Assembly (NCBI GenBank): GCA_047627515.1
Contig: JBLHTU010000050.1
Span: 1-20,487, forward strand
Length of the DNA stretch: 20,487 nucleotides
From: JAYPLE01 sp047627515
Lineage (GTDB): Bacteria > Bacteroidota > Bacteroidia > Cytophagales > Cyclobacteriaceae
Direction of reading: 5' to 3'
Both the position numbers and the translations under genes were made by a program. Below, piece by piece: positions 1-7,186 of the stretch. A model generated the notes under the pieces. That model was not told the DNA's origin, searched no databases, and saw only the letters and a program-made list of their open reading frames with translations. The number at the start of each line of letters is the position of its first letter. Positions within the stretch are counted from its first letter, which is position 1.

Positions 1-61
1 CCTGAATGAAGAATCAATTTATCCGTCGTCAGCATTTTCCCACCTTTCAGCCAATGCTTAA
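1..61 (+). CDS. Possible 3' end of an upstream gene (partial)
   Basis: One frame is open from the left edge of the window to a TAA at 59-61, encoding about 19 residues that end in SHLSANA. It stops 12 bases before the start of the histidine kinase, as expected for the previous gene of an operon. The piece is too short to assign to a family, and an open frame of this length can occur by chance. Another frame ends even earlier, at 7-9, and could equally be the real upstream end. Confidence 0.25.
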   Translation, partial: LNEESIYPSSAFSHLSANA

Positions 62-73
62 CTTGCGTAAACC

Positions 74-1279
74 TTGAAACGCAATTTCATCGATATCTAT
101 ACACGACAAAACTATCTCAAATGGATTGTGCTTGGACTCTCTGTGGTCATAGGGGGAGGGTCTGTCCTCTATACCAATCAGCTGATCAATGATATCAAAG
201 AGAGAGAATACCGTGAGGTCAGCTTGTATGCGCGTTCGCTCGAGTACCTGGCTAAGGCCAATGACAGCGATGAATTGATTTTTATTCTTGATGAAGTCGT
301 TCAGGCTAACTCTACCATTCCTGTCATTCTTGCCAATGAAAACCTTGAGCCAGAGTTCTATAAAAACCTCCCAGCAGCGGATGAATTGACCAAGGAACCA
401 AGAGAAGTTTTTCTCCAGAGGAAAATCGTTGAGATGAATAAGACCCGTGAACCCGTGAAGGTAACTTTATTGGGTACTGATGGGGAGGTGATCGGAGTCA
501 AGTACATCTATTACGAAAACTCCTACCTACTCACAAAGCTCAGATATTACCCGTATCTACAATTGTTGATCATCTCTGTTTTCGGCTTTGTGATCTTCGT
601 GATCTTCAACTATTCCCGGGCGTCAGAACAGAATCGAGTGTGGGTGGGACTTGCCAAAGAAACAGCACATCAGCTCGGCACGCCACTGACTGCGCTGCTG
701 GCTTGGATTGAGTATCTCAAATCTACGTATCCTGCTGATGAGCATGTAAAAGAGCTGGAAAAAGATATTAATAGGCTAGAAACAATAACAGCACGATTTA
801 GTAGCATCGGAAGTGCGCAAAAGCTGGAATACTCCCTGCTAGAAGCCTTTCTAACGGAAAACGTAGAATATTTGAAACTGCGGATCTCGCAAAAGGTGAG
901 GATTAATTTGCAGATAGATGCACCAGGTTTGACAGCACTGATCAATGCGGATTTGTTTTCATGGGTAGTCGAAAATTTGTTAAAAAACGCAGTGGATGCT
1001 ATGGCTGGGGAAGGAACCATCACAGTCCAACTACACGCCTCCAAGACGAATCAATGCCTCATCGACATTTCTGATACAGGTAAAGGGATCAGTCGTAATA
1101 ATATCAATCAAGTCTTCAAACCGGGTTTCACAACAAAGAAGCGGGGCTGGGGCTTGGGCCTGACTTTGGTCAAAAGAATTGTGGAGAACTATCATCAAGG
1201 AAAAATATACGTCCTTCGTACGGAGGTCAACAAAGGAACTACCTTTAGAATCCAATTAACACAAACTGTAAGTCAATGA
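74..1279 (+). CDS. Membrane sensor histidine kinase without HAMP domain
   Basis: A 401-residue two-component sensor kinase. Residues about 17-35 and 161-181 are membrane segments that enclose a sensor domain of roughly 125 residues facing the periplasm. There is no recognisable HAMP or PAS domain between the second segment and the H-box. The H-box reads AHQLGTPLTAL with the phospho-accepting His at residue 199. It is followed by an N-box (ENLLKNAVDAM, Asn305), a G1 box (DTGKGI) and a combined F/G2 box (FKPGFTTKKRGWGLGL), so the catalytic ATPase domain is complete. The start is TTG at 74: a stop codon lies at 68-70 in the same frame, and a later start would damage the first membrane segment. 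No response regulator gene lies in the window, so it is an orphan here. Its stop overlaps the next gene by 4 bases, suggesting coupled translation. The signal sensed is unknown. Confidence 0.9.
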   Translation: MKRNFIDIYTRQNYLKWIVLGLSVVIGGGSVLYTNQLINDIKEREYREVSLYARSLEYLAKANDSDELIFILDEVVQANSTIPVILANENLEPEFYKNLPAADELTKEPREVFLQRKIVEMNKTREPVKVTLLGTDGEVIGVKYIYYENSYLLTKLRYYPYLQLLIISVFGFVIFVIFNYSRASEQNRVWVGLAKETAHQLGTPLTALLAWIEYLKSTYPADEHVKELEKDINRLETITARFSSIGSAQKLEYSLLEAFLTENVEYLKLRISQKVRINLQIDAPGLTALINADLFSWVVENLLKNAVDAMAGEGTITVQLHASKTNQCLIDISDTGKGISRNNINQVFKPGFTTKKRGWGLGLTLVKRIVENYHQGKIYVLRTEVNKGTTFRIQLTQTVSQ

Positions 1280-2316
1280 GCGAGGATATTTCACTTTTAG
1301 CATCAGCCGAGCTGAAAGCTGTCTATTTGGGCAGAGTAAACGAAGAGGGGTACTATAAAAATGATGTGCTCCAGACCTTAGATGAAGATCTAGCTGACAT
1401 ATTGACGACCTTTTTTCTCAAGCCTATCAAGCCGGGTTTTTCTTATACGTTTGATCATGAAATAGACCTTAAGTACAACGCGGCATTTGTAGCTTGTCAG
1501 GAGATATTTGCCAACGAGGAGGTTTTTCTCGATCAGTCTCAGCAGCTGCTCAAGTTGCTTTATTCTGTATCCGAAAATCAAAATATCATCCCAGGGGAGT
1601 TTTACACAGCCTACTTTGAGCGCGTATATTTTGAAGGAAGATATGTCAAGGCTGTTGGCGTTTTCAAGTCGGAGTCCAAAGATCCTTTTTTGACAATAGG
1701 AGAAGGCAAATCTTCACTCACGATGGAGCACCAGTCAGGTATTAGTATTCACAATATCCACAAAGGCGCGCTCATTTATGACATGCCAGATGAAGTGGGT
1801 TATCAACTGACCATATTCGATAAAAACAGCATTCAACAACCCGCAAGATTCTGGGTACATGATTTTCTAAATGTAAAGCCATTGCAGGATGAGTATTTCC
1901 AAACAGATTCAGTACTGAAGCTTTGTAAGGATTTTGTGAAGAAAGGGAGTCGTGAAATGGATGGCGTTGACAAAGCGGATCTCATGAATCGAACGATGGA
2001 TTATTTTCAGACAAATGAGACGTTTCATTTGCCGGCCTTTGAGGCGGAGGTTTTGAAGGACGAAGACGTCATGCGGAATTTTTATGAGCATCGCGAAAAG
2101 TTCGTGGCTCAGTCAGGTCAGGAAGAACTAGAAGAATCATTTGAAATTTCCGCGCCAGCATTTGAGAAAGCCAAGCGATATGTTCGGTCCGTCATCAAGC
2201 TTGATAAGAACTTTCATGTATACGTCCATGGAGGCAGAGAGATGATAGAGCGTGGGTATGATGAAGCCAAAGGCCAGCACTACTACAAATTGTTTTTTAA
2301 TGAAGAGCAGAATTAG
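1276..2316 (+). CDS. Nucleoid-associated protein, NA37/YejK-like family
   Basis: A 346-residue cytosolic protein with no signal peptide or membrane segment. Its order of motifs fits the Bacteroidota branch of the 37-kDa nucleoid-associated protein family as I recall it: an N-terminal stretch with GRVNEEGYY, then FFLKPIKPGFSYTF, a region on an 'EIFANEEVFL' helix, and a strongly family-like block GEFYTAYFERVYFEGRYVKAVGVFKSESKDPFL around residues 110-145 (quoted here in part as GEFYTAYF and GVFKSESKD). E. coli YejK is the characterised member; it binds the nucleoid, but its exact role is unclear. The ATG lies inside the stop region of the kinase gene (ATGA overlap at 1276-1279), so the two are probably translated together. 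That pairing is the main hint of function, perhaps a kinase-linked chromatin or stress response, which is inference only. Confidence 0.7.
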   Translation: MSEDISLLASAELKAVYLGRVNEEGYYKNDVLQTLDEDLADILTTFFLKPIKPGFSYTFDHEIDLKYNAAFVACQEIFANEEVFLDQSQQLLKLLYSVSENQNIIPGEFYTAYFERVYFEGRYVKAVGVFKSESKDPFLTIGEGKSSLTMEHQSGISIHNIHKGALIYDMPDEVGYQLTIFDKNSIQQPARFWVHDFLNVKPLQDEYFQTDSVLKLCKDFVKKGSREMDGVDKADLMNRTMDYFQTNETFHLPAFEAEVLKDEDVMRNFYEHREKFVAQSGQEELEESFEISAPAFEKAKRYVRSVIKLDKNFHVYVHGGREMIERGYDEAKGQHYYKLFFNEEQN

Positions 2317-2328
2317 TTGTAGGAGGTA

Positions 2329-2940
2329 GTGGGTTCTTCTAATAAACTTCTTTTGATTGTTATTTTCTGTATGCTACTGATCAGTTCGCATGAGTTGATA
2401 AGTCAATCACAACAGATAAGCATGAAGCTGGTTTCCAGCAAAGCGTATATTGTCGGCACGACCAATGTTAATCGGTTTCATTGTGATTTGGAGACGAGTA
2501 TCAATAGTCAGCTGGAGGTCATGACGACTAGTCACGGTGATACGCTCAGCTTAGACGGACTAACGTTAGTTTTTCCGATCGCACAGTTTGACTGCGGGAT
2601 GGTACTGATGACTCAGGATTTTCGTTCTTTTTTGCAGGCAGATCAATTTCCTGAGCTGATCATTGATATTCAATATATGATCATCAATCGGTCTGAGTCA
2701 TTGATGGAGAAAGTGAGTATTGTAGCGGATGTTTCTATTCAGCTGTCTGGACAGCTAAAGACGCACCAGATCAGAAGAGGGTACGTGATGGAAATGCCAG
2801 ACGACGAGATCAGGTTTGTAGGAGAAGATTACGTGCGATTCACTGATTTTGAGCTAATACCGCCGACTAAATTTTTTGGCACGATCCGAGTCCAGGATGA
2901 ATTGGAGATTGCTTTTGATGTGGTGCTGGGTCTCAGATAA
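2329..2940 (+). CDS. Divergent secreted YceI-like protein
   Basis: A 203-residue protein with a hydrophobic N-terminal signal segment (residues about 6-20) and a beta-rich remainder. The pattern resembles the YceI lipocalin-like fold: an opening strand with VGTTNVNRFHCDLE (compare GTSSLHDW in the neighbouring YceI protein), a central F..Q...FPELIIDIQY segment matching the family's 'YP.I.F' stretch, a G.L strand, and a late PPTKFFGTIR matching PPTAMFGTL in the neighbour. YceI proteins bind isoprenoid-type lipids in the periplasm in characterised cases; no ligand can be deduced here. The start is GTG at 2329. A stop codon at 2320-2322 excludes anything further upstream. AGGAGG at 2321-2326 is only two bases from the GTG, closer than normal, so its role is doubtful. 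It is the third gene of the kinase cluster and ends just before a shared terminator. Confidence 0.6.
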   Translation: MGSSNKLLLIVIFCMLLISSHELISQSQQISMKLVSSKAYIVGTTNVNRFHCDLETSINSQLEVMTTSHGDTLSLDGLTLVFPIAQFDCGMVLMTQDFRSFLQADQFPELIIDIQYMIINRSESLMEKVSIVADVSIQLSGQLKTHQIRRGYVMEMPDDEIRFVGEDYVRFTDFELIPPTKFFGTIRVQDELEIAFDVVLGLR

Positions 2941-2947
2941 TCGCATA

Positions 2948-2978
2948 AAAAAAGGGGTAGCATAGCTAACCCTTTTTT
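2948..2978. terminator. Bidirectional hairpin terminator between convergent genes
   Basis: Bases 2948-2956 (six A and three G) pair with 2970-2978 (three C and six T). After one G-A mismatch the stem continues TAGC/GCTA around a three-base loop. The A-run on one side and T-run on the other let it end transcription from both the plus-strand YceI-like gene and the minus-strand porin gene. Confidence 0.85.
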
Positions 2979-3000
2979 CTAGATATTTCATCTTGTTGAA

Positions 3001-4266
3001 TTAGAAACCAATAGTTGCTTCTATCACCATTCCGTTAAATTCTGCTCCTTGTAATTTTGTGCCTGTTACGCCAGCACCATCATACGTTGATGTTACGTAC
3101 TCTATTTTTGCGAGCACATTTTTGGTTAAGAAAAAGCCTCCGCCGACATTGATTCTACTGATGTCAAGTGTTTCTGATGCATCATTCTGCTCACCTGACA
3201 CTGAATTGAATCTACCACCAAGGTAGAACTGCTCCGTGCCACCGAATCGGTACAGTGCTTCTGCTCCTAGATGTGTAAAGCCACCACCGACTGCATCATC
3301 ACCATTGTTAGCAACTTCAAAGACTCCGAAGAATTCAAGACCTTTGAACTTCACAAAAGGGTTGATCATCACAGATGTTTGATAAGAATAGTTAGTGTTG
3401 AATCTTGGCTCAAAATCACTTTGTCTTGATTCCGTGATACCATTTAACACCTCATAATATCGTGACCCTGCTCTGTCACCGCTGTAGAGATAGTCTCTGG
3501 TTCCTTTGTCTGAACTGCTGTACAGTGAACCTGTTATTCTTACTCTCAAATCCTCATTGATTTGACTGTCATATCCCAGTTTGGCATAGAATGCAAATCC
3601 ATCATCGCCAGGTTGCGGCGTCTGATTTAATCGACCGTTTGACAAACCAAGCACACCTAGGATGCCATTAGATTGTACGGTCACCTCAGCAAATGGCTCT
3701 GTGGTAAATGAATCCATGATATAGTTGCCTACAAAAGGATTAAATATGGTTCGGGAATTATCAGATCTTCTGAAATGTGTATCACCATAATTGATATCAT
3801 CCATACCGAATCGGATCGTTGCGACATTCATAAAGCCGCTCAAGAATCCATCAGTAACAAAATTTAGGTTGTCCATTTGAATATAACCCCCCTTGACCCA
3901 CGCTTCAGAGTGATGTCTAGAACTAAGGTAAGTACGCAAATGCAATCTTAGTCCATCTGCTAATTGAGCATCAAGATTTAAATTTGCAGATGGGAGAGCA
4001 AAGTTATTGGAGAGCTCTACTAGGGTATCACCTACAAGATCATTGCTTTGACTAAGACCCTGAAAGAGTATGGAGAAGTCTCCACCTACCCGTACTGTAA
4101 AACCCGTAAACTCAACATCGTTGGTTTTCGAAGTTTCAAAGACGTTTAGTCCGTCCTTGTCATTTGTTCGAAAGAATTGTAGCTCAGGTTGTTGCGCATA
4201 TGATGCTAGTGAACTCAGCACAAAGAAGGCTGCAAGCATGTGAATTATTATGTTTTTATTTTTCAT
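3001..4266 (-). CDS. Outer-membrane beta-barrel porin-like protein
   Basis: A 421-residue protein with a clear type I signal peptide (MKNKN, a hydrophobic core, then SLASYAQ; cleavage near residue 25). The mature part alternates short aromatic-flanked strands with Gly/Asn/Asp-rich turns. The end, MVIEATIGF, carries the terminal aromatic residue typical of barrel proteins handled by the BAM complex. It resembles the Bacteroidota proteins annotated as porins or phosphate-selective-porin-like, but substrate selectivity cannot be read from the sequence. It lies 30 bases downstream of the yceI gene on the same strand, without a terminator between, so the two are probably one operon. A periplasmic lipid-binding-type protein together with a porin suggests a shared envelope role, which is inference. 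Confidence 0.75.
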   Translation of the reverse strand: MKNKNIIIHMLAAFFVLSSLASYAQQPELQFFRTNDKDGLNVFETSKTNDVEFTGFTVRVGGDFSILFQGLSQSNDLVGDTLVELSNNFALPSANLNLDAQLADGLRLHLRTYLSSRHHSEAWVKGGYIQMDNLNFVTDGFLSGFMNVATIRFGMDDINYGDTHFRRSDNSRTIFNPFVGNYIMDSFTTEPFAEVTVQSNGILGVLGLSNGRLNQTPQPGDDGFAFYAKLGYDSQINEDLRVRITGSLYSSSDKGTRDYLYSGDRAGSRYYEVLNGITESRQSDFEPRFNTNYSYQTSVMINPFVKFKGLEFFGVFEVANNGDDAVGGGFTHLGAEALYRFGGTEQFYLGGRFNSVSGEQNDASETLDISRINVGGGFFLTKNVLAKIEYVTSTYDGAGVTGTKLQGAEFNGMVIEATIGF

Positions 4267-4296
4267 GGTAATATGATTTAATTATGAAATAGCTAA

Positions 4297-4836
4297 TTAT
4301 TTGTTGAATTTGATTTGATATGAAATGATAATGTCTTTGCCTGTTGTCAGGGTGCCAAACATCGCTGTTGGTGGTTCAATATTGTAGTTTTGCATATCCA
4401 CAGGAACTGATCCTGATATCGACCAGCCGTTTCCTTCCTGCTTTGCCATTGCACTCATCTCTATTGTCTGTGTTTGTCCGTTAATCGTGAGAAGAAGTGA
4501 GCCCGTCACTTCATTATTGTTGATGGTAATAGTTTCACCACTAAAAGTGATGTTGGGGTATTGTTTTTCATTAAGTGCGTTGTAGGTTTTATCATCCATA
4601 ATGGATTTGCCAGATTTGATAGATTTGATTTCAATAGATCCTGATAGTCCATTAAATCCGTCTTCTGTTTTAGTGGCTTGTATCTTAAAATTTTCCACTT
4701 TTGACTGCCAATCATGCAGAGAAGAAGTGCCTGCGATGACCATTTTACTTTGTGATAAGTCCACTGTCATTGTTTGTCCGAAGAGCAGAAGTGGCAATAG
4801 TGCAATGAGTGTAATAAGTGTTCGTTTGTCTGTCAT
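4297..4836 (-). CDS. YceI family secreted protein
   Basis: A 179-residue protein with a signal peptide (MTDKR, then a Leu-rich core ending LLLFGQ; cleavage near residue 21). The mature part is a full-length YceI domain: VDLSQSKMVIAGTSSLHDW opens it, followed by the SGSIEIKSIKSGKSIMD helix-turn, 'NEKQYPNITFSG', a TINGQTQTIEMSA strand, and the closing PPTAMFGTLTTGKDIIISY. Characterised YceI relatives are periplasmic lipocalin-like proteins that bind polyisoprenoids; in several bacteria they respond to base or osmotic stress. It is first in a probable operon with the porin gene. The start ATG lies only four bases from the palindrome at 4841-4854, and a near match to the phylum's -7 box (7 of 8, minus strand, 4856-4863) would place the transcript start beside that palindrome. 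Confidence 0.92.
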   Translation of the reverse strand: MTDKRTLITLIALLPLLLFGQTMTVDLSQSKMVIAGTSSLHDWQSKVENFKIQATKTEDGFNGLSGSIEIKSIKSGKSIMDDKTYNALNEKQYPNITFSGETITINNNEVTGSLLLTINGQTQTIEMSAMAKQEGNGWSISGSVPVDMQNYNIEPPTAMFGTLTTGKDIIISYQIKFNK

Positions 4837-4840
4837 TTTT

Positions 4841-4854
4841 GTAACTTTTGTTAC
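4841..4854. promoter_or_regulatory. Perfect palindrome GTAAC-N4-GTTAC next to the yceI start
   Basis: Two perfect 5-base arms around TTTT lie four bases upstream of the yceI start codon, downstream of a possible -7 box (TACCTTCG, minus strand). It could be a repressor site or a small hairpin in the leader that hides the start region. The arms are short, so chance is possible. Confidence 0.4.
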
Positions 4855-4919
4855 ACGAAGGTAGGTTGAGTGGGAGAGCAGATGTTATGACAATGGTCAG
4901 TAGCTATAATGACTTAGCA

Positions 4920-4948
4920 CTGTGTCAAAGGCGGAAAACATGACACAG
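4920..4948. promoter_or_regulatory. Inverted repeat CTGTGTCA-N13-TGACACAG, possible operator
   Basis: Two perfect 8-base arms (4920-4927 and 4941-4948) are separated by 13 bases, so the arm centres are 21 bases apart, or two helical turns. This is the geometry of a dimeric regulator contacting one face of the DNA. It sits about 84 bases upstream of yceI on the minus strand and 188 bases upstream of the small CVGCGS gene on the plus strand, in the longest non-coding gap of the window (4837-5135). No T-run follows, so it is not a terminator. The regulator is unknown. Confidence 0.5.
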
Positions 4949-5135
4949 ATCAGCGTATTGCGATCGCGGAGTAAATAATTGCAAGTGTCGATAAAAAACG
5001 ATCTAATCTGTAACGATAAAGGAAGCGGGGAACTAAAATTAATTTGACAGCATTAGAGCAACTACAAATAAATTGATGTCGGATTTTTCGTCTCTATTTA
5101 TTACCTTAACCATACGGTACAACTATAATTAACAC

Positions 5136-5303
5136 ATGGAAACAATTACAATCGAAGAACAAATCAAGCAGTACGAAGGACAACTAACAGGCGACATGTT
5201 TGCCGATATGGAGATCAAAGACAAGATCCATAACCTGAAAATGCAACAGAAAGGGATCAAACCCGAGAACCAGCAGATTGACTGCGTAGGTTGCGGCAGC
5301 TAA
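5136..5303 (+). CDS. Small conserved-looking protein ending in CVGCGS
   Basis: A 55-residue acidic, mostly helical protein starting at ATG 5136 (METITIEEQI) and ending DCVGCGS. It has no signal peptide or membrane segment. The first two thirds read like an amphipathic helix pair (QYEGQLTGDMFADMEIKDKI, then HNLKMQQKGI). The last six residues hold two Cys spaced C-x-x-C, followed by GS, as in a metal or redox site or a modified tail. I recall similar short Bacteroidota proteins with this tail, without a function. A strong terminator begins 23 bases after the stop, and the gene is isolated on its strand, so it is probably a single-gene unit. Wobble positions and residue use look like genuine coding sequence. 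Confidence 0.75.
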   Translation: METITIEEQIKQYEGQLTGDMFADMEIKDKIHNLKMQQKGIKPENQQIDCVGCGS

Positions 5304-5326
5304 TTCATTCTAGCATATATAACACC

Positions 5327-5350
5327 ACCCCGTCGACTCGGGGTTTTTTT
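5327..5350 (+). terminator. Rho-independent terminator of the small CVGCGS gene
   Basis: ACCCCG (5327-5332) pairs with CGGGGT (5339-5344) around a six-base loop, and the T-run continues to 5350. It lies 23 bases behind the 55-residue gene and 62 bases before the WG-repeat gene, separating their transcription. Confidence 0.88.
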
Positions 5351-5412
5351 ATGTCTTTTCGGAAACGATCTAGTTATTTCTTTGTCCTTGAGGCGTAACA
5401 GATGAAAATACG

Positions 5413-6759
5413 ATGTTAGCGAAGAACCTACTCCCGATTTTACTTTCCTGCCTTTTTTATGCTCAGTCACTGCATTCCCAAGATTTTGTAAGAGACTCTT
5501 TACAGGCTGAGTACGATTATATTGCCGATTTTGGCTCCAAAGGGCAGGCAAACTGGGCGATTGTGAAGAAAGATAATATTTATGGATTTATAGACCGTAC
5601 CGGAGCGCTAGTGGTGCGACCGCGATATGACCGTATCTGGGAGTTTGGTGATTTTGGGACAAGTTGGGCTAGGGTTTGCTACGAAGGGCGTTTCGGGTTT
5701 ATTGATCGCGATGGTATTGAGGTTGTTCAGCCAGTATATGACCAGGTTTATCCGTATGGTTCTCGTTCTGCTTCTTGGGCGATGGTGTCTAAAAATGGAT
5801 TGTACGGGTTTATCGATAGGCAAGGTCTTGAAGTCGTTCCGGTAGCTTTTGATAACATCTCGACCTTTGGTTCAAAAAACATTTCTTGGGCGCTTGTTGA
5901 GGTCAACGGGCGCTATGGCTTCATTGATAGGTCAGGCAAGCTCGTTGTAGAGCCTATCTATGAGTCTGTTGGATCTTTCGGAAGTTTTAGCCCTGACTGG
6001 GCCAAAGTAAAATTTAACGGCCTGTACGGCTTCATAGACCGCGAGGGCAAGGAGGTAATCTCTCCAGTTTATGAGTCCGTGTCGAACTTCGGCGGTTACA
6101 ATAGCCCGTGGGCTAGAATTGAAAGGAATGGTCAGTATGGTTTTATAGATAGGCTAGGTCAGGAAATTGTCAAGCCTATATTCGAATCGGTTGGCTCTTT
6201 TGGAAGTTACCATGATGCATGGGCCAGAATTGAGCAAAATGGCAAGTATGGATTTATTGATAGGCAAGGGATAATTATTGTAGCTCCAGTTTACGATCAG
6301 ATCTATTCTTTTGGTGCAAACCGCTCTGGTTGGGCAAAGGTCCGGAAGGATCAGAGATACGGATTTATTGATCGAAATGGGAGAGAGATACTACCTACTA
6401 TTTATGATAACATCAGTAATTTCCGACACAATAGTAACCTATGGGCAAAGCTTGAGCAAAATGGTCAGTATGGATTTTTAGATAAGTCAGGAGTGGTAGT
6501 GGTACCGGCATTACTCAATGATTTTCGGTCAGATGGCATGCGAGATTTTTCGGATCTTTTTCCGTCCAGGGGTCAGCATTTACCTGATCTCGGTGCTGTA
6601 AAAAAGTACTTAGTAAGTGAGTTCGTTGCCGGTTATGCAGTGATCAAGCACCGTAAGACACAAAAATTAGGGGTGATAGACACCAATTATAAACTGATAG
6701 TACCAGTGGAGCAAGAGACCATCCTTATGGATGATCAAGGCAATGTTCATATATGGTGA
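5413..6759 (+). CDS. Secreted WG-repeat protein (nine 37-residue repeats)
   Basis: A 448-residue protein with an N-terminal signal peptide (MLAKN, a hydrophobic core, cleavage probably after QSLHS near residue 22). The mature part contains nine WG-type repeats with the core YGFIDR.G.EVV.P.YD. The core first appears at residue 57 and last at 353, exactly eight steps of 37 residues. A tenth, degenerate copy (LGVIDT) lies at about 419 after a longer 66-residue step. In this protein the Trp is followed by Ala (WA), not Gly. WG repeats fold as beta-rich solenoid or propeller-like modules and usually serve in binding; no enzyme motif is visible. Repeats differ at the DNA level, so the array is old. 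Upstream is a terminator and no strong promoter box. It converges on the SRPBCC gene with a 1-base gap and no terminator. Confidence 0.9.
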   Translation: MLAKNLLPILLSCLFYAQSLHSQDFVRDSLQAEYDYIADFGSKGQANWAIVKKDNIYGFIDRTGALVVRPRYDRIWEFGDFGTSWARVCYEGRFGFIDRDGIEVVQPVYDQVYPYGSRSASWAMVSKNGLYGFIDRQGLEVVPVAFDNISTFGSKNISWALVEVNGRYGFIDRSGKLVVEPIYESVGSFGSFSPDWAKVKFNGLYGFIDREGKEVISPVYESVSNFGGYNSPWARIERNGQYGFIDRLGQEIVKPIFESVGSFGSYHDAWARIEQNGKYGFIDRQGIIIVAPVYDQIYSFGANRSGWAKVRKDQRYGFIDRNGREILPTIYDNISNFRHNSNLWAKLEQNGQYGFLDKSGVVVVPALLNDFRSDGMRDFSDLFPSRGQHLPDLGAVKKYLVSEFVAGYAVIKHRKTQKLGVIDTNYKLIVPVEQETILMDDQGNVHIW

Positions 6760-6760
6760 T

Positions 6761-7150
6761 CTACTTGTCTGGAGAAAAATAGGCTTTCATTGGTTTAAAA
6801 TAGTGGTCCTCCCAGCCCGCCTTGTAATGTGCATCGGCAGCTGTAAGTTGGCTGTGATGAATGGTTAAAACTGTGCCTGCATTCGTCTGCTCAAACGAAA
6901 ATTCCACTACTGAAAACTCCTGTTCATCCAGAAAATCGCTGGTTTTCCATGTCTGCTTTATGTAAGAATGTGGGCGAAGCTCTAGATTTTTCCCCCAGAT
7001 GTATCCATCCCAAGTTTTGAAAGTGCTACCAACCTCATTAGATATGGAAGCTTTTCCACCTGTCATTGCTGCGTGCAGATCGCTATTCAAAAAGGTCTCA
7101 TAGACTTTGTCAACTGCAGCGGGTAGAATAGTAGAACAAGTAAATTCCAT
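6761..7150 (-). CDS. SRPBCC/AHSA1-like (START-fold) protein
   Basis: A 129-residue cytosolic protein. It starts MEFTCSTILPAAVDKVYETFLNSDLHAAMTGG, with the family's opening strand and helix; the TGGKASISNEVGSTFKTWDG segment matches the 'TG..A.is...GG.F..wdG.i.G' core of the AHSA1/Bet-v1-like fold; then 'LELRPHSYIKQTWK', a T.L.(I/V).H strand (GTVLTIHHSQL) and a C-terminal helix containing GWEDHYFKPMKAYF. The length is typical of single-domain members, which are often small-ligand carriers or co-chaperone-like. The substrate is unknown. It follows the DsbA-like gene by 36 bases on the same strand. An inverted repeat CCATC-N7-GATGG (7147-7151 and 7159-7163) includes its start codon and may influence translation. 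Confidence 0.82.
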   Translation of the reverse strand: MEFTCSTILPAAVDKVYETFLNSDLHAAMTGGKASISNEVGSTFKTWDGYIWGKNLELRPHSYIKQTWKTSDFLDEQEFSVVEFSFEQTNAGTVLTIHHSQLTAADAHYKAGWEDHYFKPMKAYFSPDK

Positions 7151-7186
7151 CTCTTTTTGATGGAGAAGGTAATTAAAATCGGCAAC

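Noticed and set aside
6..77. A 23-codon frame at the left edge overlapping the kinase TTG start
   Set aside because: Too short, no recognisable composition, and the kinase frame and spacing explain the region better.
4601..4864. Plus-strand frame opposite yceI
   Set aside because: It is a shadow of the clear YceI domain on the minus strand, with no own signals.
4960..4967. GCGATCGC palindrome in the yceI gap
   Set aside because: A single eight-base palindrome without a partner; probably chance.
5041..5135. Promoter for the CVGCGS gene
   Set aside because: I looked for TAnnTTTG with a TTG at proper spacing and found only poor matches (for example TACCTTAA), so none is called.
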